64,000 bases of DNA from Trema orientale (lineage: Eukaryota > Streptophyta > Magnoliopsida > Rosales > Cannabaceae). A program made the translations under genes and the position numbers. Location of the stretch: NCBI GenBank assembly GCA_002914845.1, contig JXTC01000091.1:625904-689903 (forward strand), in the 5' to 3' direction. Below the pieces are notes generated by a model. It did no database searches. It had not been told where the DNA came from and saw nothing but the letters and a program-made list of their open reading frames with translations. Positions 34,241 to 44,800 of the stretch are shown here, piece by piece; positions within the stretch are counted from its first letter, which is position 1, and each line of letters begins with the position of its first letter.

Positions 34241-36489
34241 TGTAAAAACCCAGTTTTTAAAGGGGCAAGAAGGTCATTTGACTAGAAAAAATTAAATTAG
34301 ATATATATATGGGCGCGTCTACGGTAGGGGCGTCTCTACGTAGGGCCCTGTCTATACACCGTTGGATGGTAATCTGTGTATAAATAGATTCCCCACAGAT
34401 TCTCGTTATTCCCCACAGATTCCCATCTAACGGTGTATAAGGGGTGACCCTACGTAGGGGCGCCCCTACTGTAGCCCTCCCCTATATATATATCAGTTTT
34501 TTTCTCTCTCTCTCTTCTTTCTCTCTCTCCCAGCCTGCTCTCTCTCTTTCTCTCTCAGATCACTCTCGGCTGAAAGAGGATAGCTGCCGCAGCTCACCGC
34601 CTGGACTTCGTCCGGCCGGCCAACCACCTGGCCGGCGTCGATCTGCCGTGCAGCAAGGGAGCTCCACCGCCCCTCGCCAGCCACCGTCGGTTGCCAGTTC
34701 GCCGAAAAACCTCCATTGAAGCCGTTAGAGCCATTTCGGATTTTTGGCCACCGGTGAAGATTCCGACCACCATTTGACCCCAAAATAGTCCCGTTGGATT
34801 CGTATCGTCGCGAGGATCGTCAAGATATATATATCTCAATCCTATACTGCCCGAATCAAAAGATGCCATTTTTTAGGTATTTTAAGTTTAAGCTTGACTT
34901 TTTTAATCCAGCCGTTGGATTGTGTTTTTGACCTCATTTTTGGAATGTACTCTGAAAATGGAGAAGTTTGATATATATATTGTGTTGTTTGGTGATCGGC
35001 ACAAAAATCGAGATCGGACGGTCGAAATTTTATCTCGTTTTACGTGCCACCGGTCCGGTGTGGACCCGGACCTGAATTGGACAAGTTATATGTCTAACCT
35101 AGCTCTTTTGGGTGCTAAGAATTCAGTGAAGAAGCCCGTTTGTAGAATTGAAGCTCCGATGAGAAGTTGACTTTTCGCAAGCGGACGATCGAGGGCTCGG
35201 AATTGGTTCCCGACCCTCCGGGTGATCGTCAACGACACCTTGAGGACTCAATATCGTGATATCGCTATTCTGATGAGGTAGGAGTTCAGTTACCTTCGTT
35301 TTATACCGTTTTTGAGTTAAAACTTATTTTCTGCAACATATGAGAACAAGTGTGTTTTTAATTATATATGTGATGGAATCTGGTTGTATGATATATACTG
35401 TACTGTTCTGGGAATTTGTTGTGTGCAGGTTATTTTGGGTATATCAAAATAGGGTCATTATGCTGCCCGTTTTTCTATAAAATCCTTGTATGCATGTTTT
35501 ACTGAAAAACCAGAGTACAGTAGTTTTTACACTTCAGTTCTGTATTGCACGTGTCATAGGATCATACATGAGCACCGTGTTAGCATCGTGGGTTTATAGT
35601 GTAGCGTTGCGTGCCCCACCATTGGTGCAGAGTCCGTAAACCTGCGCGGAGTTTGTTCTTCTCATTACCTCCCCATTTGGCAGGTGTAAGCAATTCGGTT
35701 GCTCCTCCAGGTTTGGTAGGCGACACACGGGTGTCCCCTCTGGGTATGGACTTAGGTGTCAGGCAGGCTGTTAGCTAGGTACACTTAGTGCCACCATCCT
35801 GGGTTTCCACAGATGAGAGGATGTGAGCTCATGGGTATGGGTTGAGTTATGTCATGTGCATATGGATTGATGGTTTTGATTACACTGTTTTATATATATG
35901 GGTTTCCGGTTCAAATTATATATATATATGTGTTAGTATGTTTTGGATTTGAACTAACCATGCAGGAGTTTTCCATCACTGAACTATTTTCTTCGAGGTA
36001 ACTGTTTTCTTACTGAGTATTGTATGCTCACCCCCTCTTCCTCCCTTCCTCAGGTGGTGTCCAGTGCGATCTTGGTGATCAAGAGGAGTAAGAGGCCATC
36101 TTGACTGTAGTTCATTTCTTGGTAATACTAGAAGTTTATTGTTGTGGTGTTTAGACTGTTTGGGGTTTTGTATTAGCATTGAACCAAGATTACTACTTTC
36201 TAATTTGTCTGTGAACTTACGTATGCTATTCTGGGATTTGGCTTTTGTTGTGGATGATGATGATGCTTGGACTTCTATTTGATTTCCTGTTTTTCAATTA
36301 TTATTTGGTTTATGTTTAATGGTGTATACGAACTGTGGGAGAGGTTCACGGGGTGAAATTCTAAATACTTTATTATAATTGACTGTTTACAAAACTAAAA
36401 TTTTTTAGACATTTTTCAAATAAATCAAAGAATTTCTCATCTTTGTGAAATTCTCCTTCTGTCACTAGTCCGAGTTTTGGGTCGTGACA
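34241..36489 (+). repeat. Solo LTR, Tekay-type Ty3/Gypsy
   Basis: The block begins TGTAAAAACCC and ends GGGTCGTGACA, like the LTRs of the Tekay element at 15.7-25.3 kb. It shares their layout, including the GCTCACCCCCT phrase near its last quarter. The five bases before it (34236-34240) and after it (36490-36494) are both TGAGG, a perfect target duplication. No internal domain is present, so this is a solo LTR left by recombination between two LTRs. The strand follows that LTR family. A hairpin element sits inside near the start. ORFs at 34444-34719 and 34922-35170 lie inside the LTR and are not genes. Confidence 0.85.
34299..34491. mobile_element. Foldback MITE-like hairpin inside the solo LTR
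   Basis: Two arms of about 60-85 bases are near-complementary. The left arm contains CTACGGTAGGGGCGTC, CTACGTAGGG and ACACCGTTGGATGG; the right arm contains CCCATCTAACGGTGT, CCCTACGTAGG and GCCCCTACTGTAG. The core runs 34319-34474 and the flanking TA repeats extend the pairing. The two Tekay LTRs at 15.7 and 22.9 kb lack it at the corresponding place, so it probably inserted into this LTR. Confidence 0.6.
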
Positions 36490-36494
36490 TGAGG

Positions 36495-38300
36495 TGATCA
36501 TGTGAGATTGTTTGTAGCCTTATTTTTCATCATAGCACTGAAAATTTGTAGCCACTGAAAATTTGTGTTTACTTTTTTTTTTCTTTTTTTTTTTTTTTGT
36601 GTATCAGTCAGGGATTTTGGCACTCAATCCATGATGTACGGGTAGTTGGGCTGTTATTATTTAGCAACTGGTATAACAAATCCTATAGTAAACAAAATTA
36701 TGATGACATTTTTTAATTAATTTATGACAAATGATCAGTCCGGTAATAAAAGAAAACTAATTAATTTAGTATTAAACTTGGTTCCCTAAATCTAATACTA
36801 CTCTAGATCTTATCAACTAATACTAATGTTTTTTCAAACCGTATTTTCAAATAAAAGGACAAATTACCCTAGTCGGTTATATAGCTAAGGATTACGGAAA
36901 TACACCTTTTTTAGATTTTCAGATATACGGACAAAAATAAAATAGGATCACTAACTTATTTGATGCTATTGGTACGTTGCATGCCTTTAACGGACATGGA
37001 TATATTTAGATAAACAACATATTTTCCTCTTCTACGAGTATATACCGAAGCTCAAAAAAAGCCGTACCATCTTATGAATCTTAAGGTACAGAACAATGAA
37101 TAATCACTAAGACTATTGTAATAATTGCAAATTACACAAATTCAATATTTTACTATTACTAGAAATCAAATGAAAAAGTCCAATATTGTAGAATATTGGA
37201 GGGTCGACCATTCAATTAATTTGTTGGTTGAAAAAAAAAAGTCTTTAAGAATCTGAGCCCAAGACTTTGCAGGATAGCTTTCACAGTATCATGGTGACGA
37301 AAATGATTCTGTGTCGATTCCAAAATAAAGAAAACAAAATCGTGGGCCAGTAAAAATTTTCTAGAAGTTAGCTGATCTTGTCAATAAATCAATGCTTAAA
37401 ATAAAAAATAAAAATAAAAAGGATGGCATGGAAATTTGAATGATAAACAAATTTATACGTTTCGTGTGGCTGAAAAAATATGGCGAAAACTCTTAAAGCA
37501 ATTTGTCTTTACCCTTTGACTCTTGACCATACTTCATTTTTTTTAATTACTAGTTGAAAATTATGTACATATCTGTTGGCAATTACAAAAATCATAAAAT
37601 TCTCTCCTTCTATATATGTTTGGAGCTTGGATTACAAGGAAGGAAAAAAAAAAAGAAGTTAAGAGGAATAGTAATTTCTCACGTGGATTTAAGAGAAAGA
37701 GAGACTTTGGGAAATGTGGGTGGAAATTTTCATATAATCTGGCCTGTGACAATATCTTTTAAATTATTGTAGACAGACTGAAAGTAATTTAAATTTCAAA
37801 CACAGATTCATTGAATTATATGAAAATATTTTTTCTTCTCCTTTTATCTTTTTCCTCTGTCAGTTTCTTTCTATCGTTATTTAGGAATAAGACGTTATTT
37901 TCACGTTTATTTGGCCATATCCATAATGAGAATAATGTGGTGCCCGAGATTCTCACATGCATATATATTAAGCCAATAATAAACATGTTCCTATTGCATA
38001 TTAGGCATCTAAAAGTCATTAATACCATTTTCATAGTAACATGCTCATTCCTTATGTTATGTGCTTTTACATACATTTTATTATACTAATAATTATCGAA
38101 GTGTCCCGATACAGTAAAAAGGTTTAATACCCTCAGAAAGAGAGCTCGGTGTACTAAAAGAACAAAGAATATATTTATGAAAGAAATACTATGTGCACAT
38201 GCATTAAGATCATGTTTGTTGATAGCTTTGTCAAATAGTAATTTTTCGGTAAAATGCATTTTTCAAGCCTTTTGGAGCCGAATTCACTATGTGTTTAACA
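36495..38300. other. Intergenic AT-rich sequence
   Basis: No coding sequence with family resemblance is seen. The overlapping opposite-strand ORFs at 37554-37772 and 37811-38089 are low-complexity and unsupported. A T-run lies at about 36570-36598. Confidence 0.55.
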
Positions 38301-38339
38301 TGTCAAATAGCTTTAATTCAATATAGCATTTTATTTGTC

Positions 38340-39374
38340 GGCTCTAGGTAAGCACGAGGTGACATTCACAATACTGATTTGTGTTCTATTGCACTAAGCT
38401 AGCTTAGATTCAGTTTAATCGTATAATGTCATTTTTGTGCATTCTAATTATTAAGTGCTAATACTATGTTTCCCTTATTAATTAGAGTCTAATTGACTTA
38501 TTTTTATGTTTAATGATTGGTTGTGGGGCTAGGTTCCACCAGATTACAATAAAACCTATCACATGGGATCATAAATCAAAGTATGACTAGTTTTCACTTT
38601 CTAAGCTAGGATTTACTAACTTTGGTTACATTTGGGTGTATAGGAGTAACCAACCATGTGTTGACTATGCTAAAGATGTTTTAGAGCTGGACACATGAAA
38701 AGTAATGTGCAAAATACTCAAAATACTCCTCAGAAATTAAGTATTGCTATTTCTTAGCCATTAAGTATCACTTTTAGACCAAATCTGGTCATTTTCTTTC
38801 TCTTTCTCTCCAGCCACGACCTGAACCTCTCTAACTCCTTTTTAGATTTCTCTCAACTTCTCTCAATCATTTCTAAAAGTTTCCAAGTGGTAGAACTCAA
38901 GTTGAAGCTCTAGAAAGCAAGATAAATCAAAACTAGTCAAGGTAATTCTACTAGTTCTTCTTCCTAAGTGTTGTTCTTTAATTTCAATTCTCCACTTGTT
39001 CCCACTTAAATAATAGTTCCTCTAGATTCTCTTGAGTCTTAAAATTAGTCTCAAAGCCTTGGGAATCAATTTGGTAGAGGTAGAAGGCAAGAGCTTCAGT
39101 AAAAGTTCAAACTAGTCAAGGTTAGCTATATGTAAGATTTTGAATTTGTAATTAATTTCGTTGTTTCAGCTCTTAAACCAAAGCTATTACTTGATGAAAA
39201 ATAGTCCTAGGAACTTAAATATATAGCTGAAAGTATAGAATTTAAGTAGAGAAATAAAATTAGACCTAAAGTCCTAAAATTTACTATTTGTGGATTCAAG
39301 TGTTTTCATTATTGAAATAAGTTATCTACACTTATAATCTGATTTCTTTGCTTTGAATGTGTAAGACATTAATC

Positions 39375-39455
<81 letters not shown>

Positions 39456-40995
39456 CATCCATTTACTTGCTGGTTGTGGCTATATACAAGTGCAAAAGTT
39501 ATTTTAAACTTTACTTAAACTGAAAAAGAGTTCAAGTGTGCTTATGTCATTCTAAATAATTTTCTTTGAGGTGTATGTGTGGGTATTAGCTTGTAAAATG
39601 TTATTGCAGGTTTAAAATCATGATTTTAATCATGAGGGAATGTCCTAAAACAAGGGGAGGTACTGTCCAAGTACTTTTAAAATAAAATGGCACCATCTGG
39701 GGGCAAATTGACTAGTTTTTACAAAAAAATTTGCCATTTTGGATCATTTTGTGCTAATGAACTAGCATTTATATTTTAATACTTTTGAACAGTTTTTCAA
39801 TGCCACTTATTAACTGCCAAGTACTATAGTGATTTGTATGCTTCCGAGTCATTTTAAGATCAAGTTTTCTAATTTGGTGAAAATTCTGATTTCGGTCTTG
39901 TTCAAGTATTTTGATGCATTCTTTTAGTAAAATCTACATCTTGAATAAAAGAAATTCATGACAGGTGATTGGCACACCCATCTTTCGAGGATATTGACCC
40001 TTTCCACTATTGATTTATATTCAGGACACGAGGTAAGTAAAGACTTACAACTGCGTTAAAAGAACTAAATGGAAGATGTAATTATGTGAAACTTACTTAT
40101 TCTTGAAAGTTATGAAATGGTATGTGCATGGCACGTTTCACATATAAACTAAGAATTTCATTACAGAATATTTGAAAGTACTATTGTACCAATTTTATAA
40201 GATAAGTTTTAATTGAAATTGCTAGTCTGTCGGAGCTAGGTAGGTAAGTCTGTTGATGCAGACTCTCCCGTTGAAGAGGGACTTACGGATCTTATGATAT
40301 ATCTTGTTGAAGCGGGACAATATTAGCACGATGTGGGATGCCCCTTTGAAGAGGGAAGGAGTTTTCAGGAAAAAAAAAAAAAAAAAAACCTCATACGATG
40401 GTTGTACCTTATTTTTACTCTTAGTCAGAGTTTTCATGCAATATTATTACGGCCTATTGACTTACAGGACTAGCAATGTGCTAAGGGACCCAACTATAAA
40501 TATTTTTTAAAGAAAATGCATGGACTCAAATGTTTAAGAAAGAAAAGTGTATAATGGGGACTTTATGAGATTTTAAAGTATACATAAGCATGCATAGTTT
40601 TTACTTACTGAGATTTAGCTCATTTTAGCCTTGTGATGCAGATGAGGGGGCACATTTTGGTATTGACTAGCTGGTTGTCTGGCTTACCTTTTGTCGCTAT
40701 GATCATATAGATGTGGACGAGCTGGACCTGTGGGCGACATTTTTGTATTACGATATTTTGGGTGTGATGAAAATACTACTGCTGATGGTAAAATAGACTG
40801 ATGAAAACCTCTTTTAATTGTATATTTTGTAAAGACACTTTCAGCAAGAAATGTCATGCAGTTGCTTTTATTTAAAAGTTTTAGAAAGTTCAAATTTGCC
40901 CACCTTTTTATAAAACTAAATATATAGTTTAAGAAAGAATAATACCTCACAGTTTGATTGTATGTAATAATATAGTTAAACTGGGGAGTGTTACA
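38340..40995 (+). repeat. Probable LTR or LTR remnant, Ty3/Gypsy-like
   Basis: The right end reads GGGGAGTGTTACA (to 40995), a common Gypsy LTR end. The last kilobase has the feel of a chromoviral LTR: CACGAGGTAAGTAAAG at about 40026 and TTACTGAGATTTAGCTCA near 40606-40624, followed by GATGCAGATGAGGGGG. The left end was not found, and no target duplication pairs with the bases after 40995, so the start given is arbitrary. No protein domain is present. Confidence 0.35.
39379..39453. repeat. (TA)n microsatellite, about 37 units
   Basis: An uninterrupted run of TA of about 75 bases within the probable LTR remnant. Confidence 0.95.
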
Positions 40996-41898
40996 ATAAA
41001 TACATTCACTAATAGTATGGTGCGAGAAAAGTAGATGGAGGCCATCCTTACCAATAAATATTCAACACTAGCAATACATTCACTAATTCGTAACTAAAAG
41101 CAATGGGAATGATATCCATACCCGTGAAAAAGAAAAGAAAACAAAAACTGATTATTAAACAGATCTAGATCTAAGAAAAAATTTCAGATTTAAGATCTAG
41201 AATGGACTAAATTCACACAAAAAGTGGTACTACAAGTCGTATCTAGATTTGAAATTATTAAAACTGAAAAAGAAAAAAGAAGCAGAAAAGAAAAAGAAGA
41301 AGAAGATGAGGAGAGGAGGCCGGAGAAGGAGGAGGGAAGAATCTCTCTCCAGCTTCCAAGCAGGACAACGCTGGCTTTTTTATTAGGAAAAGACGCAAGT
41401 AGAGGAAAAAATTAAAAAAAAAAAAGGAAAAAAAAAAAAAGCTAGGGTTTTTTGGTAGAAGGGAACTATTGTCTTATAATTGAAATTCCTCCATGTATTT
41501 GTGCTGCTGGCGTCTTTTAATATTTACCTATTCAATTTACAGTTATAATTAAGTAAAAAAGACTAATTTAAGAGATCAGGATGGTCAACAACTCACAATC
41601 AGATTCCACACAAGAATCTTTCTCAGTTATAGGCTCTTTACACAAATAGACAAACCTTCATGTTAAGCTCTCAAGATACAACTCGGATGAGTTCCTCCAA
41701 TTTCTCAACATGAAGAAGAAGCCCAAGGGTCATAACTTATATGTCAAATCAACATGTTAATTTATGGAATTCAAAAAAATACGAAATACAAAATACAATA
41801 AGGAAGTTCATATTTCTCCTATAACTTATATATGGCTTGCGAATCCCTACATTCTTTAACATCTTTTTCGCTTTGAGCATTGAATAAAAAATTTATTT
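40996..41898. other. 3' flank of the SWAP70 gene
   Basis: A purine-rich patch lies at about 41255-41335 and A-runs at 41410-41440. The 63-aa ORF at 41224-41415 is low-complexity (Lys/Glu/Arg) and is not supported. The 3' untranslated region of the minus-strand gene should lie just below 41899. Confidence 0.5.
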
Positions 41899-44800
41899 TC
41901 ATGGCTGATTAAAAGAGTTTCCCCCTTGCTCATGATGGTTGGTGACTGGTTGGCTTACAACAGGAATATCCAAGCTGCTTGCTTCCGTCTCTGGGGAAAT
42001 TTCTCTTACATCAGCTATCCTTGATTCTGTTGCCTGAATATCGCTCCATTCACCTTCTCCGACCGGCCGGAGGTTGGCCTGATCCCCTGACATGTGGACT
42101 ACGCTCTCCCCTGATACAGGAATTGCTCTAGAGACACTGAGGCATGCTTTGTCGACATTTTCCTCAGACAAATCCACATGTTTTGTCAAGGGAAGGGCGT
42201 TGCAAAGATCTGAGCGAGACTCGGTCTTCTCTTCAAAAACTTGTTTTGTGTCGATGTGCTGTCTGCTCAGAGAAAAAGAGAGAGAGATTTCATTAATGTA
42301 CTAGCACTGTAGCGAAAAGCCTGATTTGAAGGAAAAACTGAATGTTCAAGAGAGTTTGTTTTTAATCATTCTTCACGTAAGACTTGATTACATACTTAAA
42401 AACTGAAGAATATTATGAGATTAGTAACTGCTTACAACAAGTAATTTGATAAATGGCCTAACTACAGAAACAAAAACATTTGGACAAGTTAATGCACAAA
42501 TAATTTCTCCTGGTGATTTATAAATTGCCCAACAGGGATAATAAGAGCCAAACCTTTGAAGTTGTGATTGTAAGTTATTTACGTAAGCCAGAAGATCCTC
42601 CTTGTCTTTCAATGCAACACTCTCCTTATGCACAGCCTCCTTTAATTTAGATTCAGTATCAGCCTCTGTAACCCTAACCTTCTCCTCTGCTCTCACAACA
42701 GCTGCTTCCAAAATCACAACACGGTCTCTAGCTTTTGCAAGCTCAGAACGCCACATATGTGCCTCCTGAATTGCAGAGTCTCTCTGCTTAACCAATTCAT
42801 CTCTTTCTTTACTTATTGCCGCAACTTTTCCTTCAGACTCTCTTAGCTACAAAAACACATCAAAACCAAAACAAACGAGGAAAATCAAAAAAAATTAACC
42901 ACCCAAAATGCTTTTCTCTTTTTATTCCCCCCCCCCCCCCCCCCCCAAAACCCTCCCTCTCTCTGTTTTTTCCAGCGAAATTGTAGAAAACAGAGGGAGA
43001 AAAAAATTAGCAGAGATTAAACACAATCTCACTGACCAGGTGTCTCTATCATTCCATTTGAATTATGTTTACATGCACCAACAATAAGACTGCAGACCAA
43101 AAAACAGACTGCTAAGAATTATTGGAATTCATTTCTACCTTCAATCTGGACGACTCCAGCTGCTTCTCTGATTCTTTTATTATGCGTTCAAATTCTGCAA
43201 AAGCAATTCGTCTTTGTTCATCCATTGTATGAGCTGCAGATGCTGCAGCCTCGGCAGCTTCAGCAGTCTCAGATAATTTATCTGCAATCTCTTTTATTGT
43301 CAAATCCCTAGCACGAAGCTCCCGAGCCAAATTTTGCAGTTCCTCATCCTTCACCCGTAGTGTCTCCTGCAGAAAGTACTTACGTGCTCAGAGAATCGGA
43401 CCAGGTGAAATGAATTGGAATTAATTACATTGCAGTTTCAGCATCGACGTAGGTAGCCAAACAATCTAGCATGGCCAAGTGGCCAACATCAGACAGGATC
43501 TTTCATGACTAAGAAAACTCTAAAGCCCATTTAAGTTGGCATGATCTAAAGCAATTGCAATTCAGTCTAACTCAAACTTACGTATGCCAGAAAACTTAAT
43601 GTAATCTGTAAACGCATGAGTTTACACCATAACCAACAGATATACGAGGCTAGGATTGCGTTTGAATTATTTGGAATTGTTGATGACTAAAATATCAAAT
43701 TTATAAAATACAAAATGTAAACTGTACGCAAACTAAATTATGCATTTCACAATGAATTTAGGATAGTTGCCATCATGGGGAAAAAATCCACTAGCATACC
43801 TTCATGATTGAAAAGTCATCCATTGGCCCATCTCCAGTCTTATTTGTCATCATCCCAAGAGCATTTCTCAGAGAAATTTGCATTGCTGCTTCAATTTCTT
43901 TTGAACATTCCAAAGCAGTCGAATTGGCAGCAGCGACTACTGTTGCAACCGTTCCTAATTTTGCAGAACCATTGCCACTTAAGGAATTTACAGCCTCTTT
44001 GTGGGCCTTTAAAACCAACTGTGTTGCGCTGATAATCAAAAGGTAAAAATAAATTGGGATAGTATCACTTTTATACCTTGTATTTTGACACCCTGTTCAA
44101 TTTATATCTTGTATTTTGGTTATTATCAAAATTGACTCTTAGATTTAAAATCTGTTACAAATTTATACCCTAACACCAATTTAGAGCAATTAATTTACCA
44201 AGATGATTTAATAAACTTATTCTCAGATTAGTTTTTATACAGTTTATTTTTTATTTTTTAAACGGCGTCTTGCTAAATAACTGCTCTAAATTGGTGTCAA
44301 GGTATAAATTTGTAACAGATTTCAAATTTAAGGGTCAATATTGATAATAACCAAAACACAAGGTATGATTTGAATAAAGTGTCAAAATATAAGGTATAAA
44401 AATGATATTATCCCAAATAAAAAAGAAAGGAACAAAATAAGATTAATAAAATATTGAGGAAAAAAAAGTACATTTTGCAACTAATATGATTCTAGAAGGA
44501 TGTAATTATGTAATGCCTCTATCACAAAAAACCAAGATGCATCAAATGAACATCGAGTCACAAGATATCATTCACAACCTCATAAATGTTAGTATAAGTA
44601 TGTTTCACAATATTATGCAAAGGTGAGCCTCGATAGCATCAAAGTATGCTAAATATGTTCTTTTCATCTTATCTCACATCTAAGTTCTTTTCATCTCATC
44701 TCACATCTACTTATCATTGGAGGACGCTAAATATGTTCTTTTCATCTCATGTCACATCTACTAATCGTTGGTGGCCCTTAATAAAGGTTAACTTGTTTCA

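Noticed and set aside
34444..35170. Several ORFs on both strands within GC-richer sequence.
   Set aside because: The whole block is a solo LTR with matching ends and target duplication; these are leader-region ORFs.
41224..41415. 63-aa Lys/Glu/Arg-rich ORF.
   Set aside because: Low-complexity purine tract; no family match and no splice or promoter support.
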